This document shows, piece after piece, positions 30,943 through 45,100 of a stretch of 64,000 bases of DNA. Numbering within the stretch: the stretch's first letter is position 1; the number at the start of each line of letters is the position of its first letter. The stretch covers positions 29,428,759 through 29,492,758 of the forward strand of contig OX463782.1 in NCBI GenBank assembly GCA_949825025.1, written 5' to 3'. The position numbers and the translations under genes were made by a program. This DNA comes from Siphlonurus alternatus. Taxonomy: Eukaryota > Arthropoda > Insecta > Ephemeroptera > Siphlonuridae. The notes under the pieces were generated by a model, which saw only the letters and a list, made by a program, of their open reading frames with translations, did not search any database and had not been told where the DNA came from.

Positions 30943-33580
30943 TTATAATTATTGAAAATATTTATTCCTAATAAGTATTACTGCCAAGGTATTTTTTTTG
31001 TTCACGCATTATCTTATAAAATTACTCGCTAATTTTTTTTTTGCGGCAATACGTTGTTACTTGCTGGCGGCTAAGTAATGATTAGGCTTGATTATACTAT
31101 TTTTTACAGGATTTCTTGCAAATTTTTTAACATTTTTTTTTTTTCTTTCAAAAAGCAAGGGATCGTTTCAAACCCCTCCCCCCCTCATTAATGCTAGGGT
31201 TATTGGTCCTGTTTTACATTTCGTGGACTCATATCATTCCTATATCTGTTCATGCATGCCACAGGTGATTCACTTTCCACTGACATATTATCAGACTATG
31301 TTATAAAATGATAAAGCTGCATGCCATACATGGATCAACAAACTACGGTGCAGTCAACTGACGTATGTTTCTTTCATTTTTAACACAAAAAAATATTATA
31401 AAAAATATTGCAATGGACAACTGAAATTGTTATTGCATATTTGGATACAGCATGTAGAATTATGTTTCTGAGTTTTTTGAACTCACTCTCAGAATCGACT
31501 GGTAAAAACGCTGTGACTTCATATTAATGAAACTTCTTTCCCTCTATACTTGCTTGCTGAATTCATATTTAGCATGACTGTGTGACGTACGACACAGCAC
31601 GATTTTAAGCGTGTTAAGGGGTTTAAAAAAACAGAATCCAGTACAAAATCCTCTTTTGAAATACATAATATGCAATAAGAAAATTTCACGATATAACAAT
31701 TTCAATTGATATAACAACTCGTTTTTATTTTATTAAATATTTTATTGAAGTTAAATTCAGTGAACTGTAGTACTAACCCTATATAACGACATTCCTGTTG
31801 TTTAATTTTGCATGGCACTCGGGGGTGTGGGAATCTGTTAGCCTCAGGACGACAGTTAGATCATTATGGACGGAGCTAGCGGCTCGAATTAATTTGTCAC
31901 CTGGACTGGGAACATCTCTGCAAAACAAATGCGCAGCGTCGCGCGGGTCATCACACTGCATGTGGCAAGGACATCTATGAGTAACTTTCTCACGAAATTT
32001 AACAGTACTCGACAAGTTGACAATTTACTTTGGTGTGCAATTAACTAAAAAGATCATTTTCTTGTCTTGTTTAATAATCTCACAATTACCTTAAACTTAC
32101 GTTGCATTCCTTTTTAATCGACGAGTTTATTTCTATATAAAGAAATATATATAGCAAAAATAATGTGAAGATGTCATTATTAATATTTTTAAGCAAAAAT
32201 ATACTGAGAAAACATTATATACTTTAAATGAAATTGAAATTTAGATTTTTTTAAAGAAAGAAATATATATATTATAAATATATTATAAAGGACAATTAAA
32301 AAAGTTGAATGAAACAAAAATAGTAAAAACAAATATTTTTATTCTGTTCAAAAACAATTTCTCACATGATAGCAATAAGTAAACATTTTATTGCTTAAAG
32401 CATAAAGTCGAAGTTTACCTCAATTTAAAAATAACTAAATTTTAATTAGTAAAACATGAACATTGATAACATCAAGATTTTTCTATGTTTCTCAGCTTCA
32501 TTTTTATCTGATTACAGATTTATTGTTCAAATTTCAAATCCAATTTTTTTTATTAGTCAATATTAGTTGATAATATACTGTATAATTTGCTTCTTTTAAT
32601 TCAATATTTGAATATAGAGCTCTGAATTTCAATTTTTATATCAGTTATAAATAAAAATGCTTCATCTGTAACAAAACATGGGAACAAAAAAATTACATGA
32701 CAAAACAACAGCAATGTTGATCTATACTTTAAAATGCTAAGATATATTATAATTTTTTTATATATTGATAAGCTATGACTATATATATATAGGTACAAAA
32801 TCAATAAATTTCATTTTTTTTTTAAATACGTAATTTTATTTGTAGCTGTAAATTAAACCGCAATCTAATTGAAATCTACAGTTTTCATTTCATTATTCTA
32901 AACATGCACATTGAAAAAAATGTCACCTTTTTATTATAATTTCAATATTAAAAAAATACAATAGATTTTGATAAAAATCATTGAACCTTTATAAAAATTA
33001 TTTACAAAGAATACTATTTTGAAAGAAAGATAAATAAAAAATATTTGGGAATAGTTACAGTTGAAAGAGTAAACATCATGATGTCGCCAATTATTATTGA
33101 ACTCGCGAATTTTTTTACCTCACTTTCCTCCCGGTTATTGACGGGTGACAACGCGGGAGGTCCGTGGAGACTGCATGTCCAACTGCGAATTTTATCAGTC
33201 ATTCAATTGAAAGATTACGTTGTGACAATTTTCTAGGTGCAGGATGTAAGAGCAACGTCTATATATAATCAAGTGGAAGGAATAAAAAGTTGCAGCCGTG
33301 ATTGTTAATGTCACCAATGCTTTGTCACTGAAAATATAAACCTTGTACACTTCAACGAAAACAAGATAACTCCCGGAAGTATAACCGGAAGTGGAAGAAT
33401 TCTGTAAAATTATTTGAGGGATCAAAATTCTAAAATTCCATGCAGAGAGTTTGGAGCTCTTTGAACTTTCCATGAATTTTTGTTTTGGGTTTTACACATT
33501 CGTTGAAAAAGAACAAGTATAATAAAAATTCATTCGGTACATGTATAGATATCACAGAAGAAGATGTGTTTGAACAATGC
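30943..33580. other. Intergenic, repeat-poor
   Basis: AT-rich. A segment at 31500-31622 belongs to the AATCGTGCTG repeat family (ends near AGCACGATTTTAAGCGTGTT). A less AT-rich stretch at 31800-31990 is unassigned. Confidence 0.5.
31500..31622. repeat. Dispersed repeat with AATCGTGCTG ends, copy 2
   Basis: Shares AACGCTGTGACTTCAT, CCCTCTATACTTGCTTGCTG and CAGCACGATTTTAAG with the sequences at 11784 and 45583. Confidence 0.45.
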
Positions 33581-33584
33581 ATTA

Positions 33585-33805
33585 AGGCGAATTCACATGG
33601 CGATTTTTATCATGCGATGCGACGCGAATAATGCGCACTTGCTGTGATATCCATTGGTGGCCATATTTGGCGATTAAAAAAAAAGAGCATCGCAATTAGC
33701 GCGATTTCGCTGCCGCAACCTGGCGAATTCGCTCGCCGCATAGGATTTCACAGCTTGTGTGACAAAATCGCGTCGCCTCGCCGTTGTCGCCATCTGAATC
33801 CGCCT
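33585..33805. mobile_element. MITE with TTA target duplication (PIF/Harbinger-like)
   Basis: 221 bases; ends AGGCGAATTCACATGGCGA and, reverse complemented, AGGCGGATTCAGATGGCGA. Flanked by TTA at 33582-33584 and 33806-33808. Interior is CpG-rich (GCGATGCGACGCG). Confidence 0.78.
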
Positions 33806-33808
33806 TTA

Positions 33809-36800
33809 GTGCTAAAATTGCTTTCCCTTGGCGAAGTGAGAGGAACGTACATAATTAAATTAATTATACTTTAAAATCGTAAGACATAGCACAGACCATA
33901 CTGTAAATGAAGTTTTCCACCTACAGAGTTTAATTAAGAGATGGATAGAAGGTTAGAACCTCCATATCAAGGAAATGAGATATTGTAATCCATGTTTGAA
34001 GCTCAACTGAATTACCTTCCAAATTACAGTGTGATATATAGAAGATGAAAGCAGCTAAGTAGTTAAGTAGATTACCATGCTAAATTGTCTCTCATGCGCA
34101 ATCGTTCATATGATTTGAACTCTGTGTTTTTGTCAACACCATGGGTTTAAATTTGACTAATATGAAAGATTTCGAAAAGATCAAATTTACAAATAATTTC
34201 AATATAAATATCCAGGACACTGCTCTTGTTTTTTGCAGTGGAGCACCTGCTCAATGCTAATTTCTGAGTGCACCTTGTGCGGTGATGTTTTGCTGTGGTG
34301 GGTTGAGAGGTGTGAAGCCTCCCCAGCGAGCAGAGCGTGACCCTGAACAAACAGATGAGCACGACGTGGGCAGGTGAGAGTGTCGCTCAGTTCCCATAGC
34401 AAATGCATGATAAGTCGGCGGGGAAAAAATACACAACACAAAAAATCGTTATATTTATAAAAAAAGAACGATCGATGTTCATTTTATTGTAAATAAATTT
34501 TATTTGTAAAAGATTCGCGTCAATGAGATTAAGGTATGAAGTAAATAGTCAATATATTGCATAAATTTATAAATTGCAATACATAGAATCATAAGGTCTG
34601 TTCGTAAATGCACAATCATTCACGTGACGTTCAGTTGAGCCTTATGTACAGGGAACATAAGGATCAATAAATAATTGACTAAATTTTCTGATTGTATATT
34701 AATTTTCGAACAGACCTATAGCACACATAGCGGAACAGCATGAACGTTTAACCCTATTCTGTTGGGGGTGTCGGGAGAGGGAGTCTACAGAGGCATGAAT
34801 CCATGATAAATGATTCTGCCATTTCTGAGGTTATTCTATCATTTTTATTTTATAATCTCTCCCAAAATTATATACATAATAAGAGTTTATCATAATTAAT
34901 TATGGATAGAAAAACCTACATAATTAACCATATAAATAATATGTATTATATTTTAATATAATTTATTGTTTTTTCAGATTTTATTTGATAAATAATTAAC
35001 AAATTTCAAATTTTTTATGTAATTAAATATATCATAATATCACATGATAGAAATAATAAAAGAAAAGGAAAAGTGACAAAAAATAATCAAATATATTTGC
35101 GCTATATTAGCCTATTATAATTATTTATAAATAATATGACAATAAAAATTATAGAATAGCTACTTTTTTCTTTCTTTATTTTCTTTTCTTTATTTTTCTG
35201 TTATTTAATATACTAACAGAAAGTCTACAACTTGTAAAAAGTGTGTATTTACACATTAGGGTTTCAAAAATATTGTTGCTATTTAATGCTATTTCCCTAA
35301 CATATTTTGGATTTTTTTTCCTCTATAAAAAACAAAATAAATAAATAAAAGCAGCAGTTATTATGGACTATAATGCATGCTTTACAGTACCATATATAAG
35401 TTGTTGCCCTCAAGTAAAATTTTATTTTGGTATTTTATGAAAAACATTTTAATACAATCTTAACCATTATTTTTTTAATAATCGATGGTTGACCATCTGT
35501 GATATTATTATGAAATAAAAACTTACTCTAATAATTGTAACGCTTCAACGAAGCCACCAACAATATTTTAAAAAGACCTTTTCATATAAAAACATCCACT
35601 TACTTAAAATTTATTTACACAAAAAGAACCTTTTATTATAAGAATAACGGAAATAGTTACATATTTATCAAGTTCCGCATCCGCGTTCATAATTTTTGAA
35701 AAATTAAATATTTGTAGAAGTAATTTTCTATATTTCTTTTTTATGATAATTTATTTAATTTATAATAATTTCAAAACAAAAAATACAATAATATATTCTG
35801 GTCCACCAAAGAGTAATCTTTTTCATATAACTGTTTATATTTATGCATACCTGGCAAGGAAATATGATATTATACATTTTGTATGCATACTTGTGGTGAT
35901 TCACAGACTCAAAGAGCTTACACTATAAAATCTTTGCTATCATCCATGCGGGTTCGTTCACTCGATCTGTGTTGGACCGTGCGTCTCGCGGCGTGGCATC
36001 GTTTTGTCACGGCCGTTGTGACGGGCAGCCGCCTCCTAGCAGCACCGGTATTGTTTTCACCTCACCCGTACAGCTAATCGCTGCTTGCTATCTCTTTGTA
36101 TCCTTCATTTCGTTGATACACAACTAATGATTTATCAAGCAAAACGGTAATGTTACGAATTAATGTTTAATAATATTAAATAAAAGAAGGTATTACTGTA
36201 AAACAGAATGAGCAAAATTGAAAAGGGAATTTGTCGTTGTATCGTTGTATCAGTATCACTTGAATTTAATTTTAAGAAAACTTTAAATAAATGAATAATA
36301 TATAAGTATAATAATCAATGATAATTTTATTTATGCTATAAAATTCTTATAAAAACAATATAATCCTTACGCATAATAAAACATGAATTATTTAGCTTTG
36401 AAATTAAAATTTTTTCCGTCTATATTTGCGTTTCTCATTTTGCAAATAATAATACTACAATAAGTGCCTACAATTTTATTTATTAATAGCGACGAACAAA
36501 ATTCAATTTTGCACTCTTTATTTTAACTGAAAATCACATATTATGCACATATTTTTACTTTTATAGGTTGATATAACAAAATAAAATAACCTAATACACG
36601 ATTATACCATCAAGGTCTATTGATTTCACACTAATTATTTTGCATTGCAAATACATTTAAATCTCATCAATTGTTATAAATTTTCTAAGAATTTAATATA
36701 ATAAAAAATTTTATACAAAAAAAAATATTTTTTTATTTGTACACCCAACTTTCTTTACATCAAAGTAAATTCTTTGTTAGAGACGTGGCGTCAGTTTTTT

Positions 36801-37949
36801 GTTATTTTCTCGGTTCCGGTGATCGTTAATTTTATATGTTAAGAAGAAGATCAAATAATGAAAAGCGAATCTTATTTTGTCCTATCCGTCAAGGTCATGT
36901 ATATGTGGGAGATAGTCCCATTGACAGAGTGGCTTGTATCCATCATCAGTTCAATTAATGACTTATAAATATGAAAAAAAAATATATTTTATCTTAACAC
37001 CGCAAAAGATAATAAGAATACAATCAGTGGGAAGATCTCATGCATTTTTATTCTCTCACAATAAAATATAATGACATAAAAGACACAAAATGTATTGAAA
37101 TAGTCTACATCGTGTCTGTTTTCATCCTTCACTGGTGATATTCAAAAGTAAAGATTATATGAATAAAAAAAAAAAAATGTTATTGTTGAAACCAAAAGTG
37201 TCGCAATTGTTTGATTTCACCTTCAACCGTATGAACTTTATAGTAGCAACTTCTTTCAATATTATTGTCATTACCAATTTTATATTTTATAGTAATATAA
37301 ACCTTATATCGGTATCAATAAAGCCGTGTTTCCTATCATAATTGAATTGAGATACAAAATGATAGCAGATCATGTGGTATTATGGATGAGCTGGTATTCA
37401 TTCCCATGTAGAACATTATGGAAAAAGATTAAAATGTCCTTCACAAATATCCCACGCTTCTCATTTTTTTTTTACTTTTATAATATATTTTTTGTATAAT
37501 TATATGTGGCTTACACGCAGTCTGTAATACTCAATTATTGCATCCTTTTCTTTATGTTTCCAATTTTTTAAAAAGCTAGAAAGTGTTTTTTCAAATATTT
37601 AATTACTTTTTTTTTTTTATATTTTTATAATAGAGACGTATCGATCCTAGCAAATATTTTTTGTTTATAAATATAATTTGAACCAAATTACAGTGGAGTC
37701 AAGGCCGTCAGTAGCAAGCACAGAAAAACGTTTATTTTCCTAGTGGATTTTAATTAAATACTGACTACTTTATTCAAGTATATGTAATGAAAATTGTAAA
37801 ATAACGAATTTAAAGCTGTATTATTAATTCACAAATTATAATACGATTTAAAAAATATAATATAAAATATAAATCTTTTAACATATTAATATTTGAGTCT
37901 ACCTTGCAGTGCACATCTTACAATTTAAAGAAGATTCATTACTATTTTG
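33809..37949. other. Intergenic desert with a few GC-rich patches
   Basis: Mostly AT-rich sequence without genes. An exon-shaped stretch at 34241-34372 lies between ttttgcag and CAG|GTGAGA but has stops in all frames. A foldback element is at 34592-34720. A GC-rich patch at 35945-36075 is unassigned. Confidence 0.5.
34592..34720. repeat. Foldback element, ends AGGTCTGTTCG
   Basis: Short inverted termini AGGTCTGTTCGTAAAT and (complement) TAGGTCTGTTCGAAAATT, related to the ends of the element at 25540. Confidence 0.6.
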
Positions 37950-38434
37950 CTAATGGGGTATTGACAAAAAAAAAAGTTTCAACTATTTGCCAACATTTCA
38001 AAAGACACAAGAATTTCATAACGAACAAGCCCTATTACAGCATTCTACGACAATTTCCTGATTTTATATGAATTTTTGAAACCTCTTAAAAATGACGTCA
38101 TAGCATTGAATCTTAAATGGGAAAAGAGATCAGTTAACATTGCCAAATCCCATACTTAATATTGAAATGTAACCAAAACTTCATTTGCAAGGTTTTCAGG
38201 TGGTAGAATCACCATAATGAAGGTTTGAAATTCGTACTTCAATAACTTTTCATTTTAGCAATGTTAACTGATGCATTTCCCCATTTAAGATTCAATGCTA
38301 TGACGTCATCAAAAAAAGTTTTAAAAATTCATATAAAATTGTCGTAGAATGCTCTAATAGGGCTCGTTCTTCATAGAATTCACAGTACTTTTTACTAGTA
38401 TTGCTAACTCAAATACCGGTCAGTACCCCATTGG
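37950..38434. mobile_element. Long foldback MITE with two TGACGTCA
   Basis: A palindrome of about 485 bases; ends AATGGGGTATTGAC and CAGTACCCCATT. Arms share AGCCCTATTACAGCATTCTA and GACGTCATAGCATTGAATCT. TGACGTCA lies at 38093 and, mirrored, at 38301. No coding capacity. Confidence 0.82.
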
Positions 38435-38690
38435 TTACAGAATCTTCATGAAAAATAGGGAAAAAAGGGAGTTCGGATAATATTATGCAGGATTATTTAA
38501 ATATTTTAAATAATATTAGATAAAAATGCCTACACATATTTTATAAATACATAAAAAAGGTAAAGATTATATTTTTTGGGTGTCGATGTTTAAATAAGTA
38601 TAATATTATCAACATTAAATTTGTACTTAAAAATGTAAGATTTTTCATTCTTATTTTATCTGTTAAGGATTGGGAATTGACGGCCATATA

Positions 38691-38792
38691 CGTGGTAGCG
38701 TAGAAATATCCTAACTCCATTGGTAAGCAAAATGGAGTTAAAATATTTTTTTCAGCGTACCAATGAAGTTAGAATATTTTTACGCTACCACG
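38691..38792. repeat. Short foldback element, ends CGTGGTAGCG
   Basis: Inverted arms CGTGGTAGCGTAGAAATATC and TATTTTTACGCTACCACG; inner part shares CCTAACTCCATTGGTAAG with the repeat at 26278. Confidence 0.7.
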
Positions 38793-39175
38793 CTCATTCT
38801 TTTTTGATGTTGAAATTAAAATATTAAATTTATACAACTAAAGATAAAGGACAAGTAATCTGATTAACCTGTTAAATTAAAAACAATATGATATTGGTAA
38901 TTTTTTACATTTTTTTTTTGTTTCTTTTATATATGCTATAGTGCTAATTTGACTAAATTTTTATTATAGTCACCTCAGTCCCAATACTCAGAAACTTGAC
39001 CCTGATTTTCTTTTTTCTCATAAATTTAATATAATCTTTTGAAGATGCATTGAAAAGATGGGAATGATCTAGTATATAATAAGGATGGTGTCATTAATCT
39101 TTATAAAACGTTGAAGATTCGTTCGTTAACGAGACAAAAAGCGACAACAAAAACGCTCATGTTTACACCAAAAGT

Positions 39176-39316
39176 ATGAAGAGGGATGCTGCACAGTCAG
39201 CGCTTTCACACGCTGCTGGAAAATTAATCCCCGATGATCGAGGAACGATTTTGCGGTGTGTTGGTCTCGCGGCTCGGAGCGCACGAACAAAAGATGCGCG
39301 GCGGCGACTTTGTTAG
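39176..39316 (+). other. Unassigned 46-codon open frame in a GC-rich patch
   Basis: Starts MKRDAAQSALSHAAGKLIPD and ends RSARTKDARRRLC. The surrounding patch (39180-39350) is CpG-rich like the exons and promoters elsewhere in the window, and is followed by CAG|GTGAAT. No family recognised. Could be a small exon, an untranslated first exon or chance. Confidence 0.2.
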
Positions 39317-41480
39317 CTGTACCGAGTCCAAACCACCTCTAAACTACCTCAGGTGAATTAATTAACCATCTAGCCGGGTAAGATGTGGAGATTTGGCAGT
39401 GAAAAAAATGCCGGGTGGAATCTTTGCCTTGTATGTTAAGCTATCAATGTTTTGTATTATAGCCTCGATATTGATGCACATTTTTAGACAAAAATTAAAC
39501 CATATGATTTCTATTTTGTTTTTTGTTTACGTTTTTGTGTACATTAATAAGTATTTATATATTACAGCTCTATAATGCTTAGTAAAGGAAATATTAATTT
39601 AATAACAAAATTTTGCCTTTTACTATCTTATTTCTTTTCAATATTGCAACTGAACCATATATTACAAAATAAAGTTATTATTTACAATTAAAAAAAAAAA
39701 AAAAAATCCTACGCAGGTGAAAAAACGAGTTGAAGCTCGCTCACTAGTTAAATTAGAGTGACTAAAAGTGCTGGTAATATTCATGATTCAGCGACGTCGA
39801 TGGAGCGCGGCGAAGTTCGCTCACGTTCTTGCAGTCTGTCCGGTCTGGGGGCACTCATGGACGTCGCTCAGGTAGACAGAAGAGAGAATTAGCTGCGGAG
39901 AGCAAATTTCATCAAATTAGGAACCAAATTTGGGAATAGATTTGTAAGCAACGTTGGATGCTAATATTTATAGTGTAGCATTGGGTAGTTAATAAAATAT
40001 TGAACTTCTATTGTGATGTGTTTTGAAATATTGTAAGAAATTTGGAATTTATGATACAATTCATTATTTTTGGAGAATGAAGATTAAAAATTTGTTTCCA
40101 ACGGACAATTTTAAAAAAATAAACAATACTTCCCAATTACTGCAATGTTCTAGTACTTGGTTTTTCAGCCTAATATTTAAGATATAAAAAAAAATATAAT
40201 AAATTACTAAATTAAATATTACACCCAATATTAAAATATTAAAGGGGCATATATTGAGTACTCATTAAACTATTCAATTTTCGGTCTTGCTATACACTAA
40301 ATGAATGCAATATATGATTCCTATTGAAATAAAAAGAAAATATCCTATATATTATAGTCATCTTTCACGTAGTATGGATCAATGTCAGAAATAAATCATT
40401 TTTATTTTAATTTTAGTAATTCTTTATAATCCATAATATTATTTAAAGATGAATCTCACTGTCAGTTGATTGAGATCTCGCAATATATCGTTGCACCTGA
40501 ATTCAATAATAATTGCAGGGGACTTTGAACTCGCCATCAATAGGTAGTATACAAATTGTGAAGGAGATCTGTATATATTAACAGTTTTGTGAAAACTGAG
40601 TTAGAAGTTTAACAATGGTCTTATGAACGGAAACCGAAAAATGAAGCTGTTGTGAGAAAACTCCCTAATTGAATTTGCTCAAACCGTAAGCGATTAAGTT
40701 TGAGAACATTCTAGATTTTTTAAAATTTATTTCATTCGATTCCATCCACAAAAAATATTTTAGGACTCCGAAGTAACTGAGATTCATCATCAAAACAACT
40801 GAGAATATGTTGATTTTTTTTAAATTGGATGATTTTGTATACAAATCCACACATCCACACATCCAAATTTGACACATCCACGCGCTGCAGGTCCATGCAC
40901 AGACTACATGCGCTGCAGTCTTCACGGCCACTGGTCCTCGAGGTCCACGAACGTCGCGGCTCCCACGCGAGAGGATGTGGCGAGCCGCGGGGGTGGCACG
41001 TCAGCGAGAACGTGCTCCAGACTTCTGTTTGCTTTCCAAGTATTCCAGTGTAAAAACCTAAAGCAGGTGCAACGTAAACTTTAAATGGTTGGACAAGTAC
41101 AATAACATGCATAAAATTGGTTAAATTTATGCACATAATTTGTATATTGTTTAATAATTTTATGTGTAATATTATTGAAAGGAATTGTGTATTTCTTTCG
41201 TAATAAAAATTATGTTGTACTGTCTGCACTCTGCAATTTATTAATAAAAATATTTTTATATTGTTATAAAGTAACAAATAATTGAAAAATTAAGCAACTT
41301 GATAGGGTCTTCTCATTCTATGTATACATTATATTAATATTTATAAGCTCTGCTCGTAAATAAACAATCAAGAACGAGATTTTCCTCACGTTCTCTATTC
41401 AGGTTTATTTGATTTTGTGAATAAATTATCACCCTAGTTTTTGATCATTGACTAGCTGCAGGTTGAAACTATTTTGGTAC
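39317..41480. other. Intergenic with unassigned GC-rich patches
   Basis: Patches at 39785-39880 (ATG at 39801, opening MERGEVRSRSCSLSGLGALM, then CAG|GTAGAC) and 40875-41025 resemble exons in composition. Neither can be assigned. The rest is AT-rich. Confidence 0.4.
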
Positions 41481-41481
41481 A

Positions 41482-41843
41482 TTTTTTTTTTTTTACAAGG
41501 ATACACTCTTAAGAGCTTACAGCTTGCAGCGGAGTAATGGGTAGGGAAAAGATGGTGATCATGGCCTGTTACGCGTCCCAGCATTCGCTGAAGTGAGACT
41601 GAGGGAACCGTGGAAAACCTCAGTCAGGACGGACACCTCTACTGTTTATCAATGGACTAAAGTGATGTCCAAAGCCTGGGGAACCACACACAAGTGCATC
41701 TTTGCACTGGGTGGAAAGCGAGACGAATTGTACCTCAGGGAGAATGTAATTTTTATTTCAGTCGGTCACCCATCCAAGTACTAAAGCTGCTTGACTTCGG
41801 TGATCTAACGAGAACTGGTCAATGCACCACGCTTGACCTCATT
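41482..41843 (-). mobile_element. 5S rRNA-derived SINE, complete copy
   Basis: Read on the minus strand from 41843: a head with GTTAGATCACCGAAGTCAAG and TTTAGTACTTGGATGGGTGA, matching the internal promoter region of 5S rRNA (AAGCTAAGCA...GTTAGTACTTGGATGGGTGACC). Then a body with ATGCACTTGTGTGTGGTTCC and GACGCGTAACAGGCC, and a poly-A tail (T run at 41482-41494). SINEs with a 5S head form the SINE3 class. Confidence 0.85.
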
Positions 41844-41919
41844 GGTACATTGAAGAGATCGGTGTATCAAAGCAATTGTATAAATAAGTCATATAAATGA
41901 GTCTATCTTTGAACCATGT

Positions 41920-42165
41920 CCTGGAGATTTGTCACGAGTGGCGATGACTCGCGCGGGTGCATCACGTGATGAGCACCAAACATGTGCAGGCAGTGAGCGA
42001 GCACCAAGGTCGCTCTGGTGAACCGTGCCTGTCTCAACTACGCGCTTCATCGGGCCCGCTTGACATAAGGTCCAGTTTCCCATTCCACAGCACAGAGACG
42101 ATGATAGTGTCTTAGATTTAATCGGACGACCACAACTGATAGAAGAAAACATTCGTCTACTCACA
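41920..42165. other. Unassigned GC-rich patch
   Basis: A 246-base stretch with exon-like composition. The minus strand is open for 91 codons (MSRRMFSSISCGRPIKSKTL...) but no family is recognised and splice signals are not convincing. Confidence 0.25.
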
Positions 42166-45100
42166 AATCAAGATGTTTTTCATGTATTGTATTATATTTT
42201 TTGCTTCATTATAAAAATAAGAGTTCTCTATATACACAAAAAAGTTAGTGGGTGTCTAAAATAATTTGCGTAACTAATTCAATATACTTTGGATTTTCGT
42301 TATTTGAATTCTTCCGACCGGATACAAAAAATCTTATGTCAGTATATTTTTATTTCAAATAAGAATTTTGATTTCCAATCTTGATAAAGTCTATATTCAC
42401 AGAAATGTTAACTTTTTGGACAATGCTGGCAAAAACGATTTTTTCAAGGTAAAATGAAAAAATTAATAAACGCAGTAAAAATAGAATAAGTATATTTATT
42501 TCAGATTTTTTTTCTTGGTTTAGTGCTGCAAAGTATATAGGCTGCTAATACTAAAAAAATTGAGGGCTGTAAGTTTATTATTGAAATTTAGGGGATTAAA
42601 AATGAAAAAATATATAATCTATTTAAAAGGCATTTTAGCTATACTGAAAGAATGTATAAAAAATGCGTTTATATTATATTATAGTACATAATATGACAGT
42701 CTATACGTAATATGCATGCATACAGTATAATAGTATGTACATTATAATAAAATGAAATTATTAGGTTTTGATCACGATACTTCTGTATATTGGTTATTAA
42801 ATTATTAATTTTTTTCCCATTTTTAAATTCTATAAGTTGAGATGATCAAATTACGCGTAAATTGAAGTATTCATTAAAGTGTCAACAAATTTCATGGTCA
42901 CTTTTTTTCAACAAACAGCTATAACGAGCGCGAGGCTCGAACCCAACGTGTCAGTACATGAACTCGACAGGCTTGATGAATGACGTCACTGGTTTGTTGA
43001 ACTGGTCAGCCAACTGTCAGAGACGTGAGTTCGATTCCCACGACCTGCTGATATCAATCTCGTGATTCTTTGTGGGCTACCTCGTAAATTTCACATACCT
43101 CTGTACACGGAAAACATTAAATGTGTCAGATTTGATGTGGAGAGTACATTATAAAGTTATTACCAGTGGGTGAAAATTTGATACTGTAATCATGCATAGA
43201 GGAATGTAATTTTTTTTTTTACTTGTTTCTCTTAGTGACTCTTAAGATATATTATTTTTTTTTAAAAATTTAAAATTGAGAAAATTATATTACAAGATAA
43301 AATTTAATATTTTCAACATCGCACCGTTCAAAATCACCGTAGTTGAAAAACTCCAAAAAAATATTTACAGGAAAAAGAAATCAGTACTTAAATTGAGTCA
43401 GCGATAAAAAAAAGTCTAGTTCACAGAAAATTTTCGATTAATATTTTTGTCAAGTTTTAAAATTACTTTCAGCAGTAAGAAATTGTTATGAACTGTACTT
43501 TTCAGGGTACTTCTAATACATGTTCTAAGTACCACCTACAAATTTCAAATTGGATAGCATGACGTTGATTGAATTTGTGTTATTATAGGCTAGGCAATGG
43601 TGCAATGGAAGTAATAGATACCTTATAGGACTATGGAATTCACTAGTGTTATAAATGATTATTTTATTGGATCAAACAACATTTTAATAAATATTAGTGG
43701 TCTAGCGGGTTAATATCTAACGCCAAGCAGTAAAAAGCTTATTCACATACAAGCAGAGCAAACAAGCAGAAGACAAAACTATTTTATATTTGTTCGTCTG
43801 CTCGCATGCTTAGCTTTTTCTGTGTGCACAGTGCCACCTGGAAGCTCTGCTTAGTATGTGAATGGAACTTACGTGTTTCTGTTGTGACACAACGTATTTT
43901 TGTCACATGACAGTTACGTTACCAAGAAATGACGAGACTTTGGACAAACGAGTTAGGCTTTGTTCCACTCAAGAATTAGATGTAAATTATTCATGTGCTA
44001 CCAATGTTAACAGGAGATATATTTTTACTACAATAAATTTTCAGTCAATTTTTTTCATTAAGACAAAGAAATTTAGCTATATTATTAACTATGAATGTGT
44101 TATTTATTAAAAAATTATGTATAACTATAATTTTACTTCTCTTTTCTACAATTAATGTACCATGTGAGATATGTGCAACAACCAGAGATAAAATATAGGT
44201 GTTTATCAAGGTGCGTCTTTGACATGTCTCTCATAATATCACTTAATTTGTCCGCCTGTATGAATGAAGTGATATCGAGAGTGTATTTCGTTTTATGATA
44301 GTTAAATGGACCTTATGACGAGGAGGCGTAGCGGCAAATCATAACTTGAGTGGGCAAAGTGACGTACGTATCCTGTAGACCTCCCTTCTTCACACCTTGC
44401 GTCATTGCCGTGCAAATTGTAAGAAGACAAATGAGACAATTTTCTTAGCAGTCCCAGCCCTGAATTATTCTAATGATAGTGGTCATAATAATATATTTCT
44501 TAAGGTGAATAATAGCATTATAATTTGATATATCCGTGAATCTCTGTATATATAGACACTTGATGTTTTTACGTAATAAAATTGTAATTAATCAAGTCAG
44601 AGAAACAAATCATATTTATTTTAACTTCAATTGTTTCATTGTGCTGAGAAGACATTTTTTTATCGTTAAAATTTTTGTCCGTTTTATTTAATGTATAATT
44701 CATTTTAAAAATATTTTACTTTTAATCTTTAGGTAGGCCTGAATCTCGAATATAAAATATATAAATTAGCTCATAATTCTCATAAATTATTTTTAACAAA
44801 TTTATTTCCAATGATTTTCTATGCTATTTGATAAAATAAATATTGTTAGCTATGTTATTCAGCTTCTTTGTTGCATTTTTTTTTTTTCAAAGTAATACAA
44901 ATTAATTTATCTCAACACAAATATACTACTATAAAGTAAGGTAAGTTGCATGTTCTTACTTGTCAGTTTTAGCCAGAACAACTCATTACATTTCGATGAC
45001 ATGATAATTAAGACTACCTTGACAATAATTTTACATTCCATATTTGACGGTCGTCTTTTGACACAAATGAAGGCCCTACTGTAGGCAAATGACCGGAGCG

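Noticed and set aside
34241..34372. Stretch between ttttgcag and CAG|GTGAGA as a coding exon
   Set aside because: All three frames contain stops; at most a non-coding exon, so not called as a gene.
41889..42164. 91-codon minus-strand frame
   Set aside because: No family recognised and no convincing acceptor or donor; GC-rich patches give open frames by chance.
42910..43040. Possible tRNA gene (GAGTTCGATTCCCAC B-box)
   Set aside because: A-box and B-box spacing is wrong and no acceptor stem pairs; at best a tRNA-derived SINE fragment.
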